Of a DNA stretch of 64,000 nucleotides, positions 43,877-52,651 are shown piece by piece. Both the position numbers and the translations under genes were made by a program. Each line of letters begins with the position of its first letter. Within the stretch, counting starts at the first letter, position 1. The stretch covers positions 956,348-1,020,347 of the forward strand of contig NZ_JABJVN010000001.1 in NCBI RefSeq assembly GCF_013618475.1, read 5' to 3'. Source of the stretch: Saccharibacillus deserti (GTDB lineage Bacteria; Bacillota; Bacilli; Paenibacillales; Paenibacillaceae). Under the pieces are notes generated by a model. It ran no database searches and had not been told where the DNA came from. It saw only the letters and a list, made by a program, of their open reading frames with translations.

Positions 43877-44575
43877 ATGAGTAAAGTATTGATTTTGGAA
43901 GACGAGGAATCGATCCGCAGTTTTATTGTCATCAACTTAAAGCGCAACGGATTTGAAGTGCTCGAAGCCGCGGAAGGCAATGAGGCGCTTCATATTTTGC
44001 AGACGGAACCGGGTATCGATATCGCGCTGCTCGACGTGATGGTTCCGGGCATCGACGGTTTCGAAGTATGCCGGCGAATCCGGGAAACGAACGAACGCAT
44101 GGGCATCATTTTCCTGACGGCCAAAGTTCAGGAACAAGACAAAGTCTATGCGCTGTCGGTCGGAGCCGACGACCATGTCAGCAAGCCGTTCAGCCCGACG
44201 GAACTGATTGCGCGGATCCATTCGCTGCTCCGGCGCGTCAATGTGCACCGGGAGACCGCCGCCAAAGTTACGTTCGATTCGGGTCCGTTCAAGCTTGATC
44301 TGATTTCCAAACAGTTCAAAAAGAACAGCCAGGCGATCGAACTTACGCCGACGGAGTTTTCGTTGATCCAGTTTTTCCTCGAAAAAGAAAATACGCCGCT
44401 CAGCCGGGACGTGCTGCTCGATCACGTCTGGGGCAAGGAATATATGGGCGATCCGAAGATCGTGGATGTCAATATTCGCCGGCTGCGCCAGAAGATCGAA
44501 GACAATCCGTCGGAGCCCGAATACTTGCAAACGGTATGGGGGCACGGCTATAAATGGAAAGGTCAGGGTCAATGA
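43877..44575 (+). CDS. OmpR/PhoB-family response regulator
   Basis: A 232-residue response regulator. The receiver domain has the acidic pair EDEE near residues 8-11, the phosphorylated D53 in LLDVMVPG and the conserved lysine in SKPFSP near 104. The C-terminal winged helix (TPTEFSLIQFFLE...SRDVLLDHVWGKEY...VDVNIRRLRQKIED) binds DNA. It lies 50 bases after the lipoprotein gene and overlaps the sensor kinase start by four bases (ATGA). The three form a likely signalling module. Confidence 0.95.
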   Translation: MSKVLILEDEESIRSFIVINLKRNGFEVLEAAEGNEALHILQTEPGIDIALLDVMVPGIDGFEVCRRIRETNERMGIIFLTAKVQEQDKVYALSVGADDHVSKPFSPTELIARIHSLLRRVNVHRETAAKVTFDSGPFKLDLISKQFKKNSQAIELTPTEFSLIQFFLEKENTPLSRDVLLDHVWGKEYMGDPKIVDVNIRRLRQKIEDNPSEPEYLQTVWGHGYKWKGQGQ

Positions 44576-46035
44576 TCAAGAAAGGGATCGGCAGACAGAT
44601 CGTGCTGCACTATTTCATCGTCATCTTCCTGGCGCTGATGCTCGTGGAAGTGGTATTTCTGTTTGCGATCCGGACTTACTACTACGATACGATCTACAAC
44701 ATGATTTCGAGCCATATCGATGTAACGGTTCGAAGCGCGCTGATCTCGACCAATTCGAGCGATTACAGCGAGGAAGAATATCTGAGCCAGATTCTGAGTC
44801 TGCTCAAGCTGCCTGAATCCGAGCTGCAAATCCTGGACGGCAAAGGCGACGTCAAGATCAGTTCTTCGGGCTTTGAAGTCGACAAGCCGGTTCAGACCAG
44901 CGATATTCCGCAGGCGCTGGCTTCCGGAGGTACCGCCAAATGGATCGGGCGCCAAGCGACGACGGGCGAGCCCGTTATGGCGGTCACCACGACCCTTCAG
45001 CAGGGAGGCGGACAGGTCTATCTGGCCCGCTTCGTCACTTCGATCGAAAAAGTCAATCAGCGGCTGACCGAGATTACGCTGGTTTCGATGGCGGTTATTG
45101 CGGCGGTTCTGGTTACGGTGCTAATCGTCAGTATCGGACTGGCCAATTCCATCGTACGGCCGATCAACAATATCATTGCCGTTTCCGCGCAGATGGCCAA
45201 AGGCAGGTTCGATGTCCGGGTCGAAGGCGACTATCGGTACGAGCTGGGCGAAATGGGTTCCACTTTGAACTATATGGCCGAAGAAATCGTGCGAAGCAAC
45301 CAGATCAAAGACGACTTTATTTCTTCGATCTCGCATGAACTTCGTACACCGCTCACTTCGATCAAAGGCTGGAGCGAAACACTTGATTCGGGAGGATACG
45401 ATCCGGACGAGACCCGGCTCGGTATGGGAATCATCGCCAAAGAAACGGAGCGGCTGATCGGGTTGGTCGAAGAGCTGCTCGACTTTTCGAAACTTCAGCA
45501 GAACGAGATGAAGCTGACGATGAAAAGGGTCGAACTCAAAGAACTGCTCAAAGAAATCGTGCTGAACGTTTGGGCCAAAGCCGAACTCAAAAAAGTGCAG
45601 CTGCGCGTGGAAGCGGACGAAGGGTCGTTTGCCGTCTACGGCGATGCGAACCGGCTGAAGCAGGTTTTTCTGAACATCGTCGACAATGCGGTGAAATTCT
45701 CGCACGAAAGCTCCGTCATTGTGCTGCATCTGTCGCGTGAAGACGGCTGGGTCCGGGCGGCGGTGCAGGACAGCGGAATCGGTATCGACGAAGAGAATCT
45801 GAGGCGGGTCAAAGACCGCTTCTTCCAGGTGAACACGCAGGGCGGGGGAACGGGGTTGGGGCTTGCGATTACCCAACAGCTCGTAGAACTGCATGAAGGA
45901 CAGCTGGAGATGACGAGCGAACTTGGCGTCGGCACGACGGTCAGCGTCAAGCTGCCGCTGTTGGAAGAACCGGCAGTCGAAGAACGGGAGCTTGAACTTC
46001 CGGCAGGTCCTGAGCAAGGACCCGAACAGATCTAA
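44572..46035 (+). CDS. Sensor histidine kinase
   Basis: A 487-residue membrane kinase. A first membrane helix lies near residues 13-33, and a sensory loop extends to about 155. A second helix lies near 163-188 (VSMAVIAAVLVTVLIVSIGLA). Next come a HAMP linker, the HisKA domain with the phosphorylated His in SSISHELRTPLTS near 254, and HATPase with N box, D box (VQDSGIGIDEE) and G2 (GGGTGLGLAI). A short Glu-Pro-rich tail ends it. The signal is unknown. The ATG at 44572 overlaps the regulator gene. Confidence 0.95.
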   Translation: MIKKGIGRQIVLHYFIVIFLALMLVEVVFLFAIRTYYYDTIYNMISSHIDVTVRSALISTNSSDYSEEEYLSQILSLLKLPESELQILDGKGDVKISSSGFEVDKPVQTSDIPQALASGGTAKWIGRQATTGEPVMAVTTTLQQGGGQVYLARFVTSIEKVNQRLTEITLVSMAVIAAVLVTVLIVSIGLANSIVRPINNIIAVSAQMAKGRFDVRVEGDYRYELGEMGSTLNYMAEEIVRSNQIKDDFISSISHELRTPLTSIKGWSETLDSGGYDPDETRLGMGIIAKETERLIGLVEELLDFSKLQQNEMKLTMKRVELKELLKEIVLNVWAKAELKKVQLRVEADEGSFAVYGDANRLKQVFLNIVDNAVKFSHESSVIVLHLSREDGWVRAAVQDSGIGIDEENLRRVKDRFFQVNTQGGGTGLGLAITQQLVELHEGQLEMTSELGVGTTVSVKLPLLEEPAVEERELELPAGPEQGPEQI

Positions 46036-46095
46036 TCGGCTGGAGGATTGGCCTGCCGAGAAAAGTCCCTTATCGGATAGGAGCGTAAGAAGCGA

Positions 46096-46608
46096 ATGAG
46101 TTTTTCTGCGGAAATGAAAATTCGTGAAGCAGGTCCCGAAGATGTGCCGATTCTGGCAGAGATGCTGCGCGAAGCGGCCGAGCGTATGGTTGAGGCGGGA
46201 GTGGACCAATGGAAGCCCGAAATGTTTGCAGAGGAAGCGGTCCGGGGTTATTTTGAGACCCGGCGCGTGTTTCTTCTGACGGCGGACGACCAGCCGGCCG
46301 GATTGTGTACGCTGCAATGCGGCGATCCGTCCTACTGGAAAGAGCTGGACGACGAACGGTATCTGTATCTGCATCGGCTTACGGTTCGCCCGGCTTATCG
46401 GGGAACGGATTTCGGTGCCAGGATGCTTCGCTTTGCGGAAGAAGAAGCCCTGCGGCAGGGCAAACTCGGGCTAAGACTGGATTGTGCCGCCCATCTGCCT
46501 AAGCTGAATGCCTATTACCAAAACCAGGGATTCCGATTCGTCGCCGAGCGCGACTTGAACCGGAGTGTAGGCGGCCGTTACGTGAACCTGTATCAAAAGA
46601 CCTTTTGA
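46096..46608 (+). CDS. GNAT-family N-acetyltransferase
   Basis: A 170-residue acetyltransferase. The acetyl-CoA binding segment resembles YLHRLTVRPAYRGTDFGARMLRFAEEEA near residues 92-119, followed by GLRLDCAAHLPKLNAYYQNQGF. The N-terminal part has MKIREAGPEDVPILAEMLREAA. The acceptor is not identifiable. The GTAAGAAGCG region before the ATG at 46096 is a moderate RBS. A bidirectional hairpin separates it from glgC. Confidence 0.85.
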   Translation: MSFSAEMKIREAGPEDVPILAEMLREAAERMVEAGVDQWKPEMFAEEAVRGYFETRRVFLLTADDQPAGLCTLQCGDPSYWKELDDERYLYLHRLTVRPAYRGTDFGARMLRFAEEEALRQGKLGLRLDCAAHLPKLNAYYQNQGFRFVAERDLNRSVGGRYVNLYQKTF

Positions 46609-46648
46609 TTCCCTGTATCCCGAATCCGTGGTACGTTCCGGGAACGAC

Positions 46649-46697
46649 AAAAAGCCGTATCCGAATTTGATTTCATAAATTCGGATACGGCTTTTTT
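46649..46697. terminator. Bidirectional terminator between the GNAT gene and glgC
   Basis: AAAAAGCCGTATCCGAATTT pairs with AAATTCGGATACGGCTTTTT across an 8-base loop, with A and T tracts on both sides. Confidence 0.9.
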
Positions 46698-46713
46698 GAA
46701 TAAAACGGATCAT

Positions 46714-47928
46714 CTACGAAGAAATATTGCCGGTCCGGCGCATACTCGCCGCTTCATAAGGGTCCTGAAGAGCGCGTACAGGCTGGGACCGAACGACAGG
46801 TTTGGCATAAACGGTCTCATGCGGACCAATGACCAGAATCTCGTTTGGCGTACCCTGGATCACGGCTCCGTCGCGAATGACGGCTTGTTCTCCGATAATG
46901 GCATATTCAATCTTGACATTGCGCCCAATTTGGGCTTCCGGCATGATAACACTGTCGGCAATCGCAGAACCTTTCCCGATCTGAACACCGCGGAAGAGCA
47001 CCGAATGTTTGACGCTGCCTTCGTTCACGCAGGTTTCATGGACCATCGAAGCGATCGGAGAAGGGGAAAGCGTACGGCGGAACAACGCGGGACGGCTGAG
47101 CTGCCGATTGGTGAACATTGGCCAATCCGGTTTGTTCAATGCGAACTCGCTGTTATCGCCGAGCAGATCCATATGCGCTTCCCACAGGCTGTTCACTGTA
47201 CCCACGTCTCTCCAGTAGCCGGCAAATGGATAAGCGCTTACCTGCGAACCGTCGCTCAGCATCAAAGGCAGCAGATCTTTGCCGAAATCGTGGGTGGACG
47301 TTTCGTGATGAAGGTCGTTCAGCAGGTAGCTGCGCAGATACGACCATTTGAAAATATAGATTCCCATCGAAGCCAGGCTGCTCATCGGCTTGGCCGGTTT
47401 TTCCGTGAAGTCCACGATCCGCATGTTGGCATCCGCGGTTACAATCCCGAAGCGGTGAGCTTCACTCAGCGGAACTTCCATCACGGAGAGAGTGGCATCC
47501 GCGCCGGAACGCTTGTGGGCCTCCAACATCTCGGCATAATCCATATGATAGATATGATCGCCGGACAAGATCAGCACATGTTCCGGATCATGGCGATCGA
47601 TAAACTCGATATTTTTGGTGATGGCGTCGGCCGTGCCGCGATATTCCCCGTGTTCCCCGGAAGGAAGCAAAGTGACTTCGCCGCTTCCCGCAGCGATCTT
47701 CCAAGGATGTCCCTCGCCGATATGCTCATGGAGCGATTCGGCGGCGTACTGGGTCAGCACGCCGACGGTATCGATTCCCGAATTTAGGCAGTTGCTGAGA
47801 GGGAAATCGACAATGCGATAATGCCCGCCGAATGGCACCGCCGGTTTGGCCAATTTGGATGTGAGCGGCGCAAGTCGTCGGCCTTCCCCCCCGGCAAGCA
47901 GCATAGCGATGCAGTCTTTCTTATTCAT
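46714..47928 (-). CDS. glgC: Glucose-1-phosphate adenylyltransferase
   Basis: GlgC makes ADP-glucose, the sugar donor for glycogen. The 404-residue protein has the N-terminal nucleotidyltransferase motif [29 protein letters not shown] near 115 and GYWRDVGT near 240. The C-terminal left-handed beta-helix has hexapeptide repeats ([19 protein letters not shown]). The start is the ATG at 47928 with GGGAGGG upstream; the frame back to 47967 is not needed. Divergent from glgBA. The separate GlgD regulatory subunit seen in some Bacilli is absent here. Confidence 0.96.
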   Translation of the reverse strand: MNKKDCIAMLLAGGEGRRLAPLTSKLAKPAVPFGGHYRIVDFPLSNCLNSGIDTVGVLTQYAAESLHEHIGEGHPWKIAAGSGEVTLLPSGEHGEYRGTADAITKNIEFIDRHDPEHVLILSGDHIYHMDYAEMLEAHKRSGADATLSVMEVPLSEAHRFGIVTADANMRIVDFTEKPAKPMSSLASMGIYIFKWSYLRSYLLNDLHHETSTHDFGKDLLPLMLSDGSQVSAYPFAGYWRDVGTVNSLWEAHMDLLGDNSEFALNKPDWPMFTNRQLSRPALFRRTLSPSPIASMVHETCVNEGSVKHSVLFRGVQIGKGSAIADSVIMPEAQIGRNVKIEYAIIGEQAVIRDGAVIQGTPNEILVIGPHETVYAKPVVRSQPVRALQDPYEAASMRRTGNISS

Positions 47929-48009
47929 GTTAATTTCCCTCCCGTGATGTATGTCAATATGATACATAATTAAACGGAAGAATACGGCTTTGAAACTTTA
48001 CCGAAAGGA

Positions 48010-48055
48010 AATAAGTTGCAATCTTCGAAAAATTATTTTTTAGTATCAACTTATT
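48010..48055. repeat. Inverted repeat in the glgC-glgB divergent region
   Basis: AATAAGTTG (48010-48018) and CAACTTATT (48047-48055) form a 9-bp perfect inverted repeat 28 bases apart, between the divergent starts. It may be an operator or part of a leader. Confidence 0.45.
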
Positions 48056-48147
48056 CAGGTCACCCTTAGACGGGTAATAAGACTATTGATGCGTCCAAAA
48101 CCAACCACTTGGCGGACGCTAACATCGGACAAGGGAGAGTGAAGAGG

Positions 48148-50259
48148 ATGGGCAAAGCGCGGATGGCTGGATCGCAGCCTTTATCGCAAGAAGACATTTA
48201 CTTATTCCATGAAGGTAACTTTTTTCACAGCTATCGCATGTTCGGCGCTCATCCGACGACGGAAGGCGGACAAGAAGGCGTGCGGTTTACGGTGTGGGCC
48301 CCCAATGCCGCAGCCGTCGGAATCGCGATGGACCGCAACAGCTGGGAAGGAAGCCTCAATCCTATGGAATCCATTGCCGAATCCGGCGGGATTTGGAGCT
48401 TGTTCATCGAAGGAATCGGCCATGGGGAACTGTACAAGTACGATATCCGCTCGGTAACGGGCGAACGTCTGCTCAAAGCGGATCCGTACGGCGTTTATGC
48501 GGAAGTTCGTCCCCATACCGCTTCGCGCGTGGGCTCGATCGAAGGATACGTCTGGGGTGACCAAGCCTGGAAAAGAAAACGGAAAGCGCCTTACGCCAAA
48601 CCGGTCAACATTTACGAAATACAGCTGGGAACCTGGAAGCAAAAAGAAGACGGAACCTTCTATACATATCGGGAATTGGCCGACGTGCTGATCCCCTACG
48701 TAAAAGAAATGGGGTATACGCATCTGGAGTTTATGCCGTTGACCGAGTATCCTTATGATCTGTCATGGGGATACCAAGCGACGGGATATTTTGCGCCGAC
48801 CAGCCGCTACGGTGAAGCCAAAGATCTCATGTACTTGATCGATCGCTGCCATCAGGCTGACATCGGTGTGCTGCTGGATTGGGTGCCGGGCCACTTTGCC
48901 AAAGACGCACACGGCCTGCGCCAGTTCGACGGGACTCCGCAGTACGAGTATGCCGATCCGATGCTGGCCGAGAAGCCGGGTTGGGGAACGCTGTCATTCG
49001 ATTTCGGCAAACCTGAAGTCCAATCGTTCCTGATCTCAAGCGCTCTCTATTGGATGGATGTATTCCATTTTGACGGTCTGCGGATCGATGCGGTGACCAG
49101 TATGCTGCGTCTGGATTTCGAGAAGAAACCCCATCAATGGGCGCCCAATGCGCAGGGCGGCGTAGAGAATTACGACGCGATCCACTTTTTGCAAAAACTG
49201 AACAAAACGATCTTCGGCTATTATCCGAACGCGATCATGGCGGCCGAAGAATCAAGCGCCTGGCCTCTGGTCACTTCTCCCGCGCACGAGGGAGGGCTGG
49301 GTTTCAATTACAAATGGAATATGGGCTGGATGAACGATACGCTCAAATATGTGGAAGCCGGATTCGAGACCCGTCCTTCCCTGCATAATTTGCTGACGTT
49401 CCCGCTCGTCTACGCACATTCCGAGAACTATGTGCTGCCGCTGTCCCACGACGAAGTGGTTCACGGCAAGAAGTCGCTGCTGGACAAAATGCCGGGTCTG
49501 TACGAAGAAAAGTTCGCGGGTCTGCGCCTGCTGCTCGGTTATCAGATCACGCATCCCGGCAAAAAGCTCCTGTTCATGGGAGGAGAGTTCGGCCAGTTTA
49601 TCGAATGGAGAGACGAGGAGCCGCTCGACTGGATTCTGCTCGACTATGAAGCGCACCGGAAGATGCAGGCTTATACGGCGGCGCTGAACCATTTTTACCT
49701 GGAAGAAAAAGCGCTTTGGGAAATCGACCACGACTGGGACGGTTACGATTGGATCAGTGCTTCCGACGAGAATCAGAGCGTCATTACCTTTATGAGAAAA
49801 GGCAAAAAAACAGGCGATACGCTGTATATCCTGATCAACTTCCAGCCTGTGGGCTACGACGATTACCGAATCGGCGTCGATAAATCGGGCGGCTACAAGG
49901 AAGTGTTCAACAGCGACGAGACTCGGTTTGGTGGAGAAGGACGCTTGAACGGCGACGTGCTGCGTGCGGTCAAAGAATCGTGGCACGGCCGGGACTATCA
50001 TCTGTCGGTCAAGCTTCCGCCTCTGGGAATCGTCATACTCAAAAAAAGCGGACGGCTTGCGGATACGCTGAAAGCGGCGGTTCGCAGCGAAAAGGCTGAG
50101 CCCGCTCCAAAGCGGAAAAGTCCAGCCAAAAAAGAAGCGGACGGATCGAAAGCGGCTGCAGTGAAAAAAGCGCCTGCCAAGAAAAAAGCTTCTTCCAAAT
50201 CGGAAGAGTCGCCGGCAGCGGACGAAAAAGGAACCGAAAGAAAGGGGAAAGCAAAATGA
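48148..50259 (+). CDS. glgB: 1,4-alpha-glucan branching enzyme
   Basis: GlgB introduces alpha-1,6 branches into glycogen. The 703-residue protein has an N-terminal carbohydrate-binding module and a GH13 core. Visible residues include DWVPGHFAKDAHG, the nucleophile D314 in DGLRIDAVTS, the acid E367 in MAAEESSAWP, and LSHDEVVHGKKSL near 440. A Lys/Ala/Ser/Glu-rich tail of about 55 residues follows the catalytic domain (KRKSPAKKEADGSKAAAVKK...). The tail is not a normal part of GlgB. The start is the ATG at 48148 behind GGGAGAG; a GTG at 48139 is an alternative. It overlaps glgA by four bases. Confidence 0.95.
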   Translation: MGKARMAGSQPLSQEDIYLFHEGNFFHSYRMFGAHPTTEGGQEGVRFTVWAPNAAAVGIAMDRNSWEGSLNPMESIAESGGIWSLFIEGIGHGELYKYDIRSVTGERLLKADPYGVYAEVRPHTASRVGSIEGYVWGDQAWKRKRKAPYAKPVNIYEIQLGTWKQKEDGTFYTYRELADVLIPYVKEMGYTHLEFMPLTEYPYDLSWGYQATGYFAPTSRYGEAKDLMYLIDRCHQADIGVLLDWVPGHFAKDAHGLRQFDGTPQYEYADPMLAEKPGWGTLSFDFGKPEVQSFLISSALYWMDVFHFDGLRIDAVTSMLRLDFEKKPHQWAPNAQGGVENYDAIHFLQKLNKTIFGYYPNAIMAAEESSAWPLVTSPAHEGGLGFNYKWNMGWMNDTLKYVEAGFETRPSLHNLLTFPLVYAHSENYVLPLSHDEVVHGKKSLLDKMPGLYEEKFAGLRLLLGYQITHPGKKLLFMGGEFGQFIEWRDEEPLDWILLDYEAHRKMQAYTAALNHFYLEEKALWEIDHDWDGYDWISASDENQSVITFMRKGKKTGDTLYILINFQPVGYDDYRIGVDKSGGYKEVFNSDETRFGGEGRLNGDVLRAVKESWHGRDYHLSVKLPPLGIVILKKSGRLADTLKAAVRSEKAEPAPKRKSPAKKEADGSKAAAVKKAPAKKKASSKSEESPAADEKGTERKGKAK

Positions 50260-51686
50260 AATTGCTATTTGCAGCCGCAGAAGCGGCGCCTTTTATCAAA
50301 ACGGGTGGGTTGGCCGATGTGATCGGCGCTTTACCCCGAGCATTGAAGCAGGCGGGGGCCGATATTCGTGTCGTGCTGCCCAAGTATAAAGGCATCCCCG
50401 ATGCCTATAAGGAAAAAATGACGCATGTCGGCGAAACCAGCGTCAACCTGGGATGGCGCGGACAATACTGCGGCATCGAACAATATGACGACGACGGCAT
50501 TCCGGTGTACTTTGTCGATAACGAATTTTACTTCGGCCGTGACGGAGTGTACGGTTACGGAGACGACGGCGAGCGGTTTGCCTTTTTCAACAAGGCGGTT
50601 CTGGATATTCTGCCGGAAATCGGCTTCAAGCCCGATGTGATCCACTGCCATGACTGGCATACGGGCATGATTCCGCTGCTGCTGCAGGACACGTATGCGC
50701 ATGATCCTTTTTACGACAATATTGAGACGGTGTATACGATCCATAACCTGCTGTATCAAGGCGTATTCCCGTATGCGGTATTCGGCGAACTGCTGGGACT
50801 CGACAACCGTCACTTCACGAACGAAGGCGCGGAATATTACGGGAACGTGAATTTCATGAAAGCCGGCATTGTGTATTCGGGCAAAGTGACGACGGTCAGT
50901 CCTACTTACGCGCAGGAAATCCGTACAGCTTATTACGGCTACGGGCTCGACGGCCTGCTGTCTTCGATCGGCGACAAGCTGACGGGGATCGTCAACGGGA
51001 TCGACACCAAAAGCTATAATCCGAATACGGACAAAACCCTGCATACCCGCTACAAGAGCAGCCTGGCCAAAAAGCGCGAGAACAAAACGGCGCTGCAGAC
51101 GGAACTGGGGCTGCCGGTCAGTGTAAAAACGCCGATGATCGGAATCGTGTCGCGTCTGGTTGAACCGAAAGGCCTCGATCTGGTCGTGCGCGTATTGGAC
51201 GAGCTGCTGTACGGCGAAGATGTTCAGGTAGTGGTGCTGGGTACCGGCGAAGCGGGCTACGAAGACTGGTTCCGCCAAGCCGCTTATCGTCATCCGGAAC
51301 AGCTTGCGGTGCAGATTCGCTTCAGCGAAGCGCTATCGCGCAATGTTTATGCGGCCAGCGATCTGTTCCTGATGCCGTCCATGTTTGAACCGTGCGGCAT
51401 CAGCCAGCTGCTTGCCATGCGCTACGGCAGCGTTCCGGTCGTGCGTGAAACCGGCGGATTGAACGATACGGTCCAGGCGTACAACGAATACACCGGCGAA
51501 GGCAACGGCTTCAGTTTCGCGGCGTACAACGCGCATGATATGCTGCATACGCTGCGCCGCGCGCTCGCTTTCTACCGCGAAGAACCGACATGGAAAAAGA
51601 TCGTTCAAAACGGGATGACCTCGGATTTCAGCTGGCTCGCTTCGGCAAAAGAGTACATGGGAATCTACGAAGAATTGAAAGGCTGA
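50256..51686 (+). CDS. glgA: Glycogen synthase
   Basis: GlgA adds glucose from ADP-glucose to the growing glycogen chain. The 476-residue GT5 enzyme begins FAAAEAAPFIKTGGLADVIGALPRAL, with the KTGGL substrate loop. It has the family signatures HCHDWHTGMIPLLLQ, NGIDTKSYNP and LFLMPSMFEPCGISQLLAMRYG near residue 370. It starts inside the end of glgB (ATGA) and is translated with it. A terminator follows at 51729. Confidence 0.97.
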   Translation: MKLLFAAAEAAPFIKTGGLADVIGALPRALKQAGADIRVVLPKYKGIPDAYKEKMTHVGETSVNLGWRGQYCGIEQYDDDGIPVYFVDNEFYFGRDGVYGYGDDGERFAFFNKAVLDILPEIGFKPDVIHCHDWHTGMIPLLLQDTYAHDPFYDNIETVYTIHNLLYQGVFPYAVFGELLGLDNRHFTNEGAEYYGNVNFMKAGIVYSGKVTTVSPTYAQEIRTAYYGYGLDGLLSSIGDKLTGIVNGIDTKSYNPNTDKTLHTRYKSSLAKKRENKTALQTELGLPVSVKTPMIGIVSRLVEPKGLDLVVRVLDELLYGEDVQVVVLGTGEAGYEDWFRQAAYRHPEQLAVQIRFSEALSRNVYAASDLFLMPSMFEPCGISQLLAMRYGSVPVVRETGGLNDTVQAYNEYTGEGNGFSFAAYNAHDMLHTLRRALAFYREEPTWKKIVQNGMTSDFSWLASAKEYMGIYEELKG

Positions 51687-51728
51687 CCCCTGTGGAACCG
51701 CGTGTTACCAAACAGGAGAACGCGCGCG

Positions 51729-51759
51729 AAGAACCGGATTTATTATCCGGTTCTTTTTT
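51729..51759 (+). terminator. Terminator of the glgBA operon
   Basis: AAGAACCGGAT pairs with ATCCGGTTCTT around TTATT, followed by six T. Confidence 0.9.
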
Positions 51760-51854
51760 ATGGAAAAAGCTTGCCAAAACGGGGGATACCCGGCAAAATA
51801 AAGAGGTACAAATGTTCGTACGGCTAACGAGAATAGGTTGGAGGAGGGATAGCG

Positions 51855-52226
51855 ATGAGCGTTTTTGCGGAATACCTGACCAAGATCGACGATCCGCTGC
51901 AAAAGGAACGTTTGGAAAATGTGTTTGCCTGGGTACAGGAGACTTTTCCGAATCTGGGAACAAAAATAGCTTGGAATCAGCCTATGTTCACCGACCATGA
52001 TACGTTTATTTTGGCATTCAGCAGCGCCAAAGCGCATATGTCCGTTGCCCCGGAAGCGGCGGCCATGCAGCGTTTTTCCAGCCGGATCGAGCAGGCGGGT
52101 TATGCCCAGACCGCGCAGCTGTTTCGGATTCCGTGGAAAATGCCTGTCGATTACGAGCTGCTGCAAGATCTGATCGCTTTTAATATCGAAGACAAAGCGG
52201 ATTGTACGACGTTCTGGAGAAAGTGA
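51855..52226 (+). CDS. DUF1801 protein (YdhG/iron-chaperone-like)
   Basis: A 123-residue protein of the DUF1801 family, which includes B. subtilis YdhG and frataxin-like Fra iron chaperones. The conserved pattern is LENVFAWVQETFPNLGTKIAWNQPMF near 22-47, with AFSSAKAHMSVAP following. It has no signal peptide. Iron chaperone activity in the family is known for only a few members, so it should be read as a family match. It starts with GGAGGAGGG upstream of ATG 51855. Confidence 0.8.
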   Translation: MSVFAEYLTKIDDPLQKERLENVFAWVQETFPNLGTKIAWNQPMFTDHDTFILAFSSAKAHMSVAPEAAAMQRFSSRIEQAGYAQTAQLFRIPWKMPVDYELLQDLIAFNIEDKADCTTFWRK

Positions 52227-52334
52227 AGCGCAGGAAAGAAGCAGTCGGACAGCGGTTCCCCGCCGATCCGGCTGCTGAAGTCCGGAAGGAGCCGCGATCG
52301 GTTTTTAACCGGTCACGATTCGTCCGTGCCCGTT

Positions 52335-52469
52335 TCAAAACGGACTGAAGTAATAAACCAACATAAACAAAGCCGTTTTCACCCCGGTGCCGACCGATCC
52401 CCCACTCAGACGTTTTAACACTGCCAATACCGATACCACAATCGCTGCCATCGAAACGACGAAGAACAT
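52335..52469 (-). CDS. 44-residue membrane protein, previously hidden
   Basis: On the minus strand the ATG at 52469 has a near-perfect Shine-Dalgarno, AAGGAGG, 8 bases upstream, and the frame ends with TGA at 52335. The product has two hydrophobic stretches: FFVVSMAAIVVSVLAVL near 2-18 and ALFMLVYYFSPF near 33-44. They are separated by a Gly/Ser/Thr-rich loop that includes a lysine-arginine pair. It should be a small membrane protein. No family was recognised. It has the same strand as the neopullulanase gene, but upstream of its terminator. Confidence 0.65.
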   Translation of the reverse strand: MFFVVSMAAIVVSVLAVLKRLSGGSVGTGVKTALFMLVYYFSPF

Positions 52470-52576
52470 ACCCGCCGCCTCCTTTCCTATCCGGTTCTCC
52501 CCCTAACCACTTAAGGAAAAATAACCAAATTAAAGGGTTTAAAACGCTTTCTTTTTGGGGGATCGGAGAAAATTTT

Positions 52577-52612
52577 GCGGCAAAAAGCCGCCTGCGCAGC
52601 AGGACGGCTTCT
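52577..52612 (-). terminator. Terminator of the neopullulanase gene
   Basis: On the minus strand, GAAGCCGTCCTGC pairs with GCAGGCGGCTTTT and is followed by T. It lies about 40 bases after the stop codon. Confidence 0.75.
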
Positions 52613-52651
52613 TGGTGTTTCAAAAATGACGTTTATCGAGCCAACAGCGGT

